NCBI GenBank assembly: GCA_965153455.1
Contig: OZ234497.1
Coordinates: forward strand, 7,812,001 to 7,876,000
DNA: 64,000 nt
From: Sphagnum compactum
Lineage: Eukaryota; Bryophyta; Sphagnopsida; Sphagnales
Direction: 5' to 3'
This document shows positions 38,601-48,959 of this stretch, in pieces. A program made the position numbers and the translations under genes. Numbering within the stretch: the stretch's first letter is position 1; every line of letters starts with the position of its first letter. The notes beneath the pieces were generated by a model, which saw only the letters and a program-made list of their open reading frames with translations, had not been told where the DNA came from and did not search any database.

Positions 38601-41504
38601 CCATGTCCCTGCAATCCAACTTCTCGAGAGATGGGGATAATTCCAGCCACGGTTTCAGAGTCAAACTTCGACATGAAAAGCAATCCAAGTTTTCTTCTAT
38701 TGTGCAGAAACTGAGAGGGATTGACCAGGTCCGTATTCTGCAACATTGTGAAAGTAGTCTTTGGAGTATTCTCCAAAAATTATATTTGGAGTCACAGAAG
38801 ATTTTCTTGATGGGTTACTTTTGCACTTTTGGGGGGTAGTTTCTGGCTTATAGGCACTCAGACATCTGCACACTCATGATTATCTTACAGAAAAATTTGC
38901 TCCAATTTGGCAGACCAGAGAAAAGCAGCCCTTTCTCATTATCTGTATGAGAAACAGGCAATTCTGTAGGTTTTGGCAGGCTTGTGTTGGTGGTATCCCC
39001 CTGTCCATTTGAGCCAGGTTGACCAGGGGAGAATGCAACAGATAGAACTTTATTATTGGAGCCTTCCATTCAATACAATCTCCAGGTGCTGTAGGAAAGA
39101 CAAGGTCAATACATGCAGTTGGATGGATGGATATCCCAAGTATGACAGAGGGACCTTGTTTGTAAGAGCAGAGTGCATGGCGTCAGCATGTGATGGGTGG
39201 GAAATTGAGGGAAACCAATGATGAGGCTCGAACATTTGCCATTGGCAACAAGTCCCTTGCATCACTTTTTGTACATACTCCAGCAGGCAAGATATTTGTG
39301 CATTGCCCAGGTTCATATCATGTATTGAAGTTGGCCCCAGATCTTTATCTCCGTCATACCACAAAAAACTCTCTATATCAGCACTTGCTGTATGGTGATG
39401 TTTATTTAGTGGGTCAGCCTGCAATTTTGGCTGTGTCCAATTTATGTTCACAACAGTTCAGCTGTGTTATAACTTTATTTTTGACACTGGTTTGTTTGAG
39501 TCACATGCAACCCTTTGTTACAGTTCTTTCTGGGAAGAATACATCCTGGTTTTTCAGTATTCGGATTTCTGGTTTGCAGAGCTGATAATGGACCTGCCTG
39601 CTAGCCATTTCCTCAATGCTTTTCATGTCATGGCATAACAGAGGCCATGTGCGTTCTAACTGGGTGCTTGTACTGTCCTGGCAGGGGAGTTGCAGAGGCA
39701 GATACGGGGATGGCTGGCAGAGAATTTCGACTTCTTATCATTGACAGGTGGGGAAAGTATTGGAGGAGTGACAGGGCATCTGGAATTGTTGTCGACAGCA
39801 ATACTGGATGGTTGGATGTCTGGTCTTGGGGTAGCTCAGCGACCCAGCACTGATGCCCTTGGCCAACTATTGTCTGATTATACAAAGTTGGTTTACACTC
39901 GCCAGCTTCAGCACCTGAAGGTTAGAATTATTTTTGTGGTTTGATTCACCGTCATTTGGCCTCAATGTGTTTGCACATCTGATGGTGGGGATTACTGTCA
40001 CCTCCACTTTTATGATTGATCAGGAGGAGGTCACTTTGGTGATCTCTTCATCAATGAGTGGTTGTCATTATCAGCTTCTCTAATAGGAACTGTGGTTTTC
40101 TGTATTGTATGCAGATTGTCCTGAGTGCTCAGACTGCCCATTCAGGATTGCAAAATTGGTTGTAGGTTAATCTTTTTGGAGGCTCTTATGTGATTTTGCA
40201 GGATGTGGCAGCTACATTGGCAACTGAGGAAGCAGAGGATGCCAGTCAGATGACAAAATTGCGTTCAGCCTTGGAGTCAGTTGAGCACAAGCGTCGAAAG
40301 GTTTAACTTCGTTGAGTTTTAGTTCTTTAGAGTGGTTATTGTCATCACAGAGAGAGAGAGAGCTTCTCAGGGAACAGACTGGAAGGGGTTTTTCTTTGGT
40401 CTCAACTTTCTTCTGTATGGTCAGTGGAGTTGAACGCAGATCTGCATTCATGATGGCAGGTTCTGCAACAAATGAAAACTGATGAGGCTCTTCTGACAAA
40501 GGATGAAGGTGGATCCCCTCCTAGCAACCCATCAACTGCCACTGAGGATACACGAGTGGCATCACTAATATCTCTAGAGGATATCTACAAACAGGCTGAG
40601 GTGGGTCTTGTTCCTTAATGCATGAGGCTTCTTATATTCCAGGCATGATTATGATTTACTACACAACTGGCCTCTTATTCAAATTGTGTTGGGATGATGA
40701 CGATAAAAATATGCAGGAAATTCAACGGGAAGTATCTGCTAAGGCAGTGAATGCAACCAAGAAGAAAAGTCTTTTGATGCATCTGGACTCTCTTGTCGAC
40801 AACATGTCTACTCTCCTTCCTATTGACCATCACTGTGCTGAGAAATTCATTGCAGAAGCTCGCAAAGTGGTTGAGGTATGATTGCTGTTTTGTCATTAAA
40901 TCTTAGTAACTATTCATATGTCACCCACTCGCACTTGTGAAGTATTAGCTGCCAATTGAGCAACACTTGCTGTGTCACCTGACACATGACTCTTTGTTAT
41001 TTGCTCGTGTGTTTGTAGTCAACTCAAGAGCAACAAGAGGGATCTCGTCATTCACGAATTGGGACAATGGATGATATCTCAAATCCTGCTGAAGTCTCCA
41101 GAGACTGGGAGGATGGATCAAATGCTGAAGCAGGAGAAGTTGTGCAATGGAGTGTTCTGCAGTTCAACAATGGTTCAGCAACACCATTTGTTATCAAATG
41201 TGGGGCGACCTCATCAAGTGAGCTTGTTGTGAAAGCACAGGCTAAAATGCAGGATAAGAATGGACAAGAGATTGTGGCAGTGGTTCCTATGCCATCAATA
41301 CTGGCTGGCCTCTCAGTGGAAGAGATCAGACAGACCATTTGTCACCTGCCAGAGTCTTTTTGTCAGCTTGCAATGGCACGCACAGCAGATGGAACTAGGG
41401 CACGCTATACACGGCTGTACAAGACACTTGCTGTCAGAGTTCCAGCTTTGAGAGATGTAGTGAATGAACTTGATGAGAAGTCCAAGGAACCACGAAGACC
41501 CTGA
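26629..41504 (+). CDS. KAC: Kinesin-14 of the KAC (chloroplast actin movement) family
   Basis: Exons: 26629-26901, 27619-27742, 27987-28073, 28352-28516, 28678-28784, 30107-30238, 30615-30805, 30988-31149, 31390-31481, 31649-31800, 31909-32112, 32232-32372, 32584-32760, 32866-32955, 33373-33398 (proposed microexon), 37479-37719, 38138-38329, 38507-38728, 39187-39286, 39685-39920, 40202-40300, 40460-40600, 40717-40875, 41019-41504. All phases agree; the product is about 1,332 residues, close to Arabidopsis KAC1. An acidic N-terminus (E8 tract) and [13 protein letters not shown] precede the motor (about 162-480) with P-loop [10 protein letters not shown], switch I ASRSH and switch II DMAGSER. 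Coiled coil follows, then the family's C-terminal region ([51 protein letters not shown]). KAC proteins are needed for short actin filaments that move and anchor chloroplasts. Confidence 0.95.
29420..29720 (-). mobile_element. SINE-like element in KAC intron 5
   Basis: On the minus strand the head reads TTAGTGGCTAGTTGGCTAGG (A-box-like) and about 35 bp later GGATTCAATTC (B-box-like), followed by a body of some 230 bp. The body shares ordered words with 62390-62690: TTGAATTGAATCCA, CACTTTCTA, a GGAGGCAATG-like block and a TGCCC..CCTCCA block. Ends and target-site duplication are not clear. Confidence 0.5.
29763..29995 (+). repeat. Intronic dispersed repeat family R1, copy A
   Basis: The run GAGTCCTCCCATTGCATC...AACTCAGGATAC...TATACTTATCTACACTCACC...GATGAAGGTGATGGTCTG...GGTTATGACT matches, word for word in order, 34268-34510 in a later intron of the same gene. 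The identity looks like roughly 75-80%. Confidence 0.7.
32970..33270 (+). repeat. Intronic dispersed repeat family R2, copy B
   Basis: Words such as CCTATGCCCACTGTAG, GATCTAATGAAGTCAGTGG, GTCCCTGAACAAGTGAGGGA and CTAGTTTTATAGTTCA recur in the same order at 36705-37035. The copy fills most of the 417-bp intron before the proposed microexon. Confidence 0.65.
34245..34560 (+). repeat. Intronic dispersed repeat family R1, copy C
   Basis: It matches copy A, and its 3' part (GTGTTACCTTTAATTGTTG, GTGGAGATTTCTCTGCAAC) is shared almost exactly with 53386-53460 in the first intron of the vasculin-like gene. Its 5' edge (TCTTCCCATTGCTTCC) is also related to the start of copy D of R2 near 36719, so R1 and R2 may be parts of one larger element. 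Confidence 0.7.
35690..35850 (+). repeat. 80-bp tandem duplication in KAC intron 15
   Basis: GCTGAAGCTTTGAAAGGCTC through AGGAGCAGTGGATGTGATCAA occurs twice in succession, at about 35698-35776 and 35778-35850, with one or two differences. Nearby open frames (35450-36071) have a weak retroelement flavour but no secure motif. Confidence 0.8.
36695..37035 (+). repeat. Intronic dispersed repeat family R2, copy D
   Basis: It matches copy B at 32970-33270 in order: CTCTACCCACTGTAGGGAGC, GATGAAGTCATAGGTAAG, GGTCCCTGAGCAAGTGAGAG, CTAGTTTTATTGTTCA, TTTGCCTGGTTCTGG. It lies about 450 bp before exon 16. Confidence 0.65.
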
Positions 41505-44250
41505 ATGGTGTAACTAAGGTGCAAAGACAGTTGTGTTATGATGTGTTTTGAGTAAGTAGCATTTGTCCATGTATTTCATCAGCTGAGTAGGCTGCATTCT
41601 ATGAGGCAGCTATCTAATGTTGGTGCCTTACTGGACTTCACCGTGTGACTGTATGCTTGGCTATAGGCACCTGTAATGTAAGTTCTTCAAGATTGCGTTG
41701 CAGGTATGGATCCACTATGCCAGTATTTGTGTTAGCCTTGGTTGTGATTAGATTCTTGTCATTGGAGGAATTGAGTGAGATATTACTTCTGTATAATGCT
41801 CACCCATATCTCAAATGAACAAACTCCAGTTCCCAATGTAACTTTGGATTTATTCTTGCTGCTCCAAAGTTGCACCTTCAACATTAAATTTCACCTTTGG
41901 CATTATACCTGAAGAGGTAACTTACAACACCATTGGCTTATGGAGAACATAAATTGTTGAGAAGACATAAAACATACCTTGTACAACCACAATGACTCCA
42001 CAACAAAAGTGAGTGGATCTGAATCTTCTGGCCATCTTCTTCCCCATGTTAATTTTCACACTACTACAATCTTCACAACACCATGATTTAAAAGAACGTA
42101 CCATATACACCTATAAAAGGGGTAACAAAAAGTAATGCATCCAGAATTTGTTGGTCACCGTTTGCACAATGCTTATGATTTTCATGCTTTCATTTCCTTG
42201 AAAGGCATGTGAACAAAAACGCTATGGCATAGAAGCAAGAATTGATGAGAAACAATATACTCCCTATAATTGTGAAAAGGTAGGTCAAGTGAATGGAAGT
42301 GGCACCATCTCCAAACATTATTAGGGTTTTCAAGTTTTGGGGTGGACATACCAGATTAAGGGTTTCCCTTGTTTGTTGTTTGATCTACACACCTTATGAG
42401 TGGAATATGAGTTAACATGTGTGTCAATGAAGCTGTTGGCATAAGGTCCATCCATGCAATTTGCAAAATAACCATAGACTTGTAAGACACATCCATAGTA
42501 CATACTTTATCAGCATAGTATCCAACTCGTCTTGAGGTTCAGGTCATGGGGCGGTTCTTAAGAACCTATGAAGCACCACTGACCGATTCAGCTATAGTCT
42601 TGTTTCTCTATCTAATGGAGCAGGTAGATGTTATGACATAGATGGTAGTATATTGTGACTCTCATTAAATAGTTTTGGGGATCCTCAAAGTTCAACTTTT
42701 TTTTCTTTTGTGATTGGCATCTTTGATTGGTCCGTCATAACAAGTGATATTCTAGCTATTGGGAACATGTTGGGGAAGATGTTGAAAACTTTGAAGAATG
42801 TATTAGGAACCTGTTGAGAACTTCATGGGAACAAAGAATTCAACATCCTCACCCTCCCCAAATGAAAAAAAATCTGACCACAATGGGTGCAAGCTGCCTC
42901 ACGTCATTGCCTGTAAGAAATTTTTGTGCCTACCTGTGTTCTTTGCCATTTTTGGCCTAGGCTAATTAGCGTCATGAACTATGAGTTTATATTATAAACT
43001 TGCATAGTTTTACAAATCTGATGAGGGAAGAAAGTCAAGATTGTTAATAAAAAGAAACACGCCGCTAATCACACTAATGGCTCTGCCTTGACGGCTAATG
43101 CAAACCAATAACAATCCAAAAAAAAAGTGTTGGAGGAAGTCCCCTAAAAGTGTACTCATTAGTTCAATCCAACACATGGTGAACATTCCTCAAAACACGA
43201 GACCGAATGAAAACGACATAATTTCGTCATCTCTCCCTTGAAGTCTCATTGTGAAAGAAAAAGGGATACTGGATTTTCACTGTCTTTTGATAGTAAGGAT
43301 AGGCAATAGGTTATGAAAAGCTACCAAAGCGTCAATGCAAAAAAACCCTTGTGATTAAAGAAAAAAGAGGTGGACATTATCTCTTCTTGGAAAATTGGCA
43401 TAGCCTCATACATTGACAGAAAGCAGCGCAACCCACTAACAACTCTACCTCACTTGGCATGCTGTACCTATTCTCTCACCAAGCCTCGTAGCATTTCCAA
43501 TTTAATATTGACACAAATCTACTTGTTCATGATGTCAACACAGTTACACACAATAGACTACAATTAAATGAGCAAAATAATCAGCTCTCAAAATGTGCAT
43601 AAAAAAGGAGATCAAGAGCCACCTAGTGTTTTTTATTGATCAAGATTTTATAGCCAATCTAATCATCATGAGAACTCTTCCATTGTTCATTGTCATGAAG
43701 AAGGAAACATACAATGTAGTCTCTCCATGTTAATAGATATCAAAGTCCTATAAATTCAATTTAAATCACCATACCAAAACCTTTCTATCCTCTTTGCTTT
43801 ACTATGGATTATACACAACCTTTAACTAACATCGTCCTTCAAAGAAAGCTTGCTCACCAAATATCTCTACTACACCTCCACATCTGTTACACTTTGCTAT
43901 CCACCTTTCTTCACAAATTCAACACCTTTACTATCACCATCATTTGTCCTTTTATATCTTTTCATTCATTGTCACCATGTAACCACCTAACAAAAAGCTT
44001 CTCAAAAACACAACCATGCCTCCAAAATTGAAAATGACCTTCACTAGCCTTGCTTTTGACTTGTCTTTTTTGACTTTTTTTGGTATACAAATGTCAAAAT
44101 ATTTTATAGTTCTAAGTGTCATTTCCAATTGAAATTGTAGCTAACGATTAGGTGCAAATGTATTTGTTTCCTTTTGGTGACTCAAAAACCAAAAAAATGC
44201 ACTATTACAAATTGTGATTTTTTAAAGATGTTCAAATTGATTAACTTGTT
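41505..44250. other. 3' flank of KAC and intergenic DNA
   Basis: The KAC stop codon is at 41502-41504 and the following few hundred bases are presumably 3' UTR; no clear polyadenylation signal can be chosen. Beyond that, no frame with a recognisable family and no RNA gene is visible. Confidence 0.55.
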
Positions 44251-44329
44251 ATTTTGATTAAAGGTCAAAGTTGAAATGACGCATGTATATGTTGACTAAT
44301 CAACTTGACTATAATGATTTATTTAACTA

Positions 44330-44935
44330 AATACACATAGTCAAGTTGCATAACCTTAGTTAAAATGGTCAATAGTCTTTAGTCAAGTTGAATAATTAAT
44401 CAAGATAACCAATGATCTTAAGTGAAAATGAGCAATGGTTTTTAATCAAATTGAACATTTAATTAAAACAGTCAATGATTTTTGGTTTAAATGAATAATG
44501 ATTTTTTATTAAGTTGAACATTTAATCAAGATGGTTAATGATCTTTAGTCAAGTACGACATGGTCTATTATCCTATGTAGATACCTTCTACTTATTCATC
44601 CACCTATTTACTTAGTTACTTACTTACCTACCTATTATTTACCTACCTACCTACATACCTATTTATATTTTTCACCTTCGTCTTATCTACCTATTTACGT
44701 ACCCACTTACCAACATATTATCTACCTACTTATCCATTCACTTACTTATCTAATTTTTGCCACTAAGTTTAGCCACTACATTTAACCATTGGATTTACCT
44801 AAATTTTAACCAAATTTTCATCATTAAATTTAGTCATTATGCTTACCCACTAAATTTGGCACTAGGTTTAGCCTAAGTTGAACCATGATTTGGCCAATAG
44901 GTATAGCCTAAGTTCAACCACTAAGTATAACCATT
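44330..44935 (+). repeat. Stack of three diverged minisatellites
   Basis: 44330-44560 repeats AGTCAAGTTGAACATTTAATC plus AAGATGGTCAATGATCTTT at about 65-bp spacing. 44595-44760 is built of CTACCTA and TTACTTAC. 44760-44935 begins units such as CCACTAAGTTTAGCCATTA of 15-17 bp, which continue after 45600. Confidence 0.6.
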
Positions 44936-45600
44936 ATGTACACTCGTGGCTACGCCACTCCAGCCACCCCGAACGCTTTGTTTGGTCGGCATAATAAATT
45001 TTCCCAAAATAACACTCGTGGGTCCCACCCTAAGGCATTTATATCCCCACAGATAAAAACAATATTGTGACTTAACGTAGTGGTCCCGACCGATGTTGTG
45101 CGGGTATCAGAACCAGCCATGTGTACCCTCAGGTTATCAGTCTGGGTATTTACTCCCTTACCCGACGGGGGTGAGAAAACCCAAAACCCCGGTTCTAACA
45201 TTTTGAACCTTGGTTCTCGAAAGTTTTGGAAATTTCCGAAAACACGATCCTCTATATAACCGCCGGTTCTTTCGGTAGTTGGGGGGGGGGGGGGAAGGGA
45301 AGGTTTTTATATCCGCCTCTGGTGCGGTGGGAGAGGGATGCGATCCGACCGTCATTCCTTCCCTTCGGACGGTTGCGATGCTTTGTGGAGATTAGGTCTT
45401 GGTTTGTACACCTGGCCGGTGCGGAAACCGTGGTGGTCGCCCGCTGGTTCACCGGCCTCTCCCTCCCCCACCCCCCAAAACCCCCGTCACAAATAGACAG
45501 ACGTAGTGTTGGGCATCGCCCGTTGCTTCACCGGCCTCTTTCTCCCCCACCCCCCAAAACCCTCGTCATAGACAGACGGACTTACTGAATTAATATATAG
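44936..45600. mobile_element. GC-rich insertion inside a minisatellite, unidentified
   Basis: Composition changes abruptly at both edges. The segment starts ACACTCGTGGCTACGCCACTCC (GTGGC..GCCAC hairpin) and repeats AACACTCGTGGGTCCCACC near 45014. It holds a G14 run (45281-45294), then two near copies of a roughly 75-bp unit (about 45440-45505 and 45513-45580: CCCGCTGGTTCACCGGCCTC, CCCCCACCCCCCAAAACC, AGACAGACG), and ends GGACTTACTGAATTAATATATAGGA. The tail resembles the short A/T endings of some non-LTR elements, but no reverse transcriptase is present and the class is unknown. Confidence 0.5.
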
Positions 45601-46135
45601 GATGTTTAACTTAAGTTTAGCCAAATTTTAATCATTATGTTTAACCATTAAATTTAGTAACTAACTTTAACTATTATGTTAGCCAAGGTTTAGTCATTAT
45701 GTTTAACTATTATGTTTAGCCATTAAATTTAGTTATTACCTTTAACCACTGTTTAGGCATGAAGTACATTTAGTCATTAGGTTTAGCCACTAAGTTTAGC
45801 CATTATGTTTAACCATGAAATGTAGTCATTATGTTTCTCAATTAAGTTAATCATTATGTTTAATAATTAAATTTAATCATTATGTTTAATTAAGGTTTAA
45901 CCATTATGTTTAGCCATTATTTTAAGTCATTGAGTTTAAGCACTGGGTTTAAACAATATTTTAAATCATTAAGTTTAACCACTAAATTTAACCATTTTGT
46001 CTAATCATTACTTTAAGTCACTGAATTTAACCATTAAGTTTAACCATTACTTTAAGTCATTGAGCTTAACCATTAAGTTTAAACATTATTTTAAATCACA
46101 GAGATTAACCACTTTAATTAGCCATTAATTTAAGT
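45601..46135 (+). repeat. Degenerate 15-17 bp minisatellite (GTTTAGCCATTA type)
   Basis: Some 30 variants of ATTATGTTTAACC / ATTAAGTTTAGCC follow each other; towards the end TTTAAGTCATTGAG variants dominate. The same family starts before 44936, so the GC-rich segment splits one array. Confidence 0.7.
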
Positions 46136-46639
46136 TTGGAAATGACATTTTTTGTTGGGGAGTGTAATATCATATGGTTTTATGCAAATTATAATACAAT
46201 AAGGTAGGGGTGTTTGCATTACCTTTAGCTTTTCTATCATCTTCAATTTAACATTGTAAGGACATTTGCAATACTTTCAAGTTTGCTTACAAACTCTAGT
46301 TGAAATACCTTCATTATTTTTCAAACTTCAATGTTTCTAGGGCTGTTTGTAGTACAAATGTGTTGTGCAAACATTAATTCTTTAAGTGAGGTTGAACATT
46401 ATACTTGCATTTCTTTAAAAACATTCATTTTTATAGTAATGAATTATGTATTTGGCGATGGTTCCCATAACATTACTCACATTTGTTGTTCATACTATCA
46501 TTTATGAAATTTCAAGAGTGTTTTTATTTTTTATTGTTTTTTTCCTCCTAATCCAAATACACATAGTGCATATGTACTTTGGCGTTTGCACCAAAAGGTT
46601 AAACAATATGTATAAAAATGTGCCATGGTACACTCTAAC

Positions 46640-47930
46640 AAATAAAAGAAGAAAAAAATGAATACAACTTCCTTGAAGGAACATGCTCGACCTTTGCATG
46701 GAAAAAAAATTTCAGAAAACAAAGTGGGGAGCTTGAAACTTTCAACTTTTTATAAGAATCAACAAAAAAAAGGTAAAGAAAAAAAGAGTTGGGAGCTTCA
46801 AGCTCCTCACTCCTCACCTACTTGTATGTAAAATAACAAATAAAAATTAATGAAAATAATAAATTAGAAGCTTGGACCCCTTGGGTAAAAAAGAAAAAGA
46901 AAATAATAGAGAGCTTCAAGCTTCCCATACTTTTGCAAGTAGAACAACATTAAAAAGATAAAAATAAAAATAATCCAAGCTCCTTGCATCTTACAAGCAA
47001 AAGCAATAAAGAAAAGGAAAAAATGGAAGCTGGGAGGTTGAAGTTCCCCACCCCTTTGGAAGCAACACAAAGACAACAAAGAGGACCTTTCAAGCATCAA
47101 TAGGGTAAAAGGCTGATTAGGTGGTTCATTTTTGACATTTTGAAAAATTCACATTTTATATTAGTTATTTTTAAAAATAATTATAATAAATATCAAACTA
47201 TATATATTATATTATCCCATGTGCTTTTGATCACAAATATTGGTAGATTGTTAATATCCCTATACATGTGATTGGTAAAAAATGCATGGAAAAGCTTGGA
47301 GACTTTAAAGTGAATTTTGATTAAAAAAAAACACCAACATTTAAAATTAAAAAATTATTGTATTTGAAAAGTTTCTATGCATTTTATTCTTAAAATTTTC
47401 ATTTGATGATGACTTATTTATTTATTTAAATATTAGTATGACATTTTTTTTGAGTCCATAGTTTCACTTTCCTTGTGTAATAAATTCAAAAATTTAGTTG
47501 TTCATTCTTTAAAAGAAACTTGCCCATAATTTTTAATATGATTCCCATTCAAGTCTATTGTAACATAAATAATTGAAAAATTAACAATGTTAAATGTTGA
47601 ATATGACTTTATGTTTCAAATCCATTTGTAATAAAAATAGTTGCAATTGTGTTAGTCCAGCATGTCCACTTGATTGTGCTTTTACCCAACAATCAAAATA
47701 AAGAAAAAAAGGGATTTAAGGAGCTTAGAACTCCTCACCACTTTGCAATCTAAAAATAAAAATAAAACCTACACCCTTGAAAGGGGCAAAACATAAAATA
47801 AAATAAAAAATCTTTGTTCCAGTTCCTTGCCCCTTTGGGAGTAGCAATAGAAACAAAGAAGAGCTTGGAGCTTGCATGCCCCATGCAAACATCAACTAAA
47901 AACTAAAAATAAAAATGCTCCAATCTTCTT
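46640..47930 (+). repeat. Diverged repeat with GGAGCTTCAAGCTCCTCA cores
   Basis: Cores like GGGAGCTTCAAGCTCCTCAC, AGAGCTTCAAGCTTCCCATAC, GGGAGGTTGAAGTTCCCCACC and GGAGCTTAGAACTCCTCACC, each followed by TTTGCAAGTA and an A-rich tail, recur at about 60-120 bp spacing in 46720-47060 and again 47715-47880. 47110-47700 between them is plain AT-rich DNA. The core is nearly palindromic (GAAGCTTC-like). Confidence 0.55.
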
Positions 47931-48274
47931 GCCAATTGTAGGAAACCAATGTGGGGTTTATATTTGATTTTTGTAACACATGTTGGTTCTGGATTTGAAA
48001 CATTCAAAATCAAAGAATTGTTGGTTTCAGGTATTTGAAAATTTCAGAATCATGTTCGGAAAGCACTGCTACCGGCCTCAGGCACAGCTCTCAAATCATG
48101 GAAGTGCTTTTACTCAGGCCCTTCTCCTATACACAAGGACTAGTTTGAACCCCGTGCCTAATACACAGGTGTGTTATTTCAACAATGTTTGGTTCATGTT
48201 TTAGTTTTTTTTAAAGACTTTTATCTTTTTAATTTTTTAATTTTATGTGTTTTCTGTTTTTATTATTATTTTGT

Positions 48275-48895
48275 ATAATAAAAATAAAGTGTTTCTTTTT
48301 CACTTTTGTATTTTTGTTTATTTGGATGCAAGTTTGAAGTTTGGAGAAAGAAGATACACTTCATTATTTTTCAAGTAGGGTTTTTCTTCATTATTATAAG
48401 TTTTATTTTTTCTTATTTTCTACTCTTTATTTGGTTTCTTTATTTTTGTAATTTTTTTTCTTTTAAAATGATTTTTACTGTATTTCCCTTTCCTTGTTTC
48501 ATTTTTTTCCATTCCTTTTTTATAGTTTTTGTGTTTTTACTTTTTTTTTTTGTTTATGTTTGTTTCATGTTTTAATTTTTTCTATTCTTATTTTGTCTAT
48601 CATCATTTTTTTCCTATTTTTATGCGTTTATTTATTGATTTAGTTTCTATTTTCTTTTCCAAAAAAATCTAGTCTTTCATATTTTTTATAATAAAAATAA
48701 TAAAAAAAACTTTTTTATTTTTGTTTGATTAGATGCAGGTTTGAAGTTTGGAAAAAGAAGACAAACCTCATTTTTTTTTCAAGTATGGTTTTTTTTCTCT
48801 TTCTTTTGCTCTTTGTTTTGTTTCTTATTTTTTGTCATCTATTTTTAATTTTCTTTTAAGATTATTTTACTGTGTTTCCCTTTTTTGTTTCATGT
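48275..48895 (+). repeat. Direct duplication of a T-rich segment
   Basis: About 48290-48503 and 48700-48893 share, in order, TTTGGATGCAAGTTTGAAG, GGAGAAAGAAGA, CTTCATTATTTTTCAAGTA, CTCTTTATTTGGTTTC, CTTTTAAAATGATT and TTACTGTATTTCCCTTTCC, with small differences. Open frames across them are Phe-rich and compositional. Confidence 0.6.
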
Positions 48896-48959
48896 TGAAG
48901 TGTTTACAAAAGTTTCAAATTGTTAAAGTATTTTTCTGTTTTTATTTTTTTTTCTAGTT

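Noticed and set aside
45226-45588. 120-codon frame in the GC-rich insertion
   Set aside because: It crosses the G14 run and two direct repeats, and shows no domain; likely compositional.
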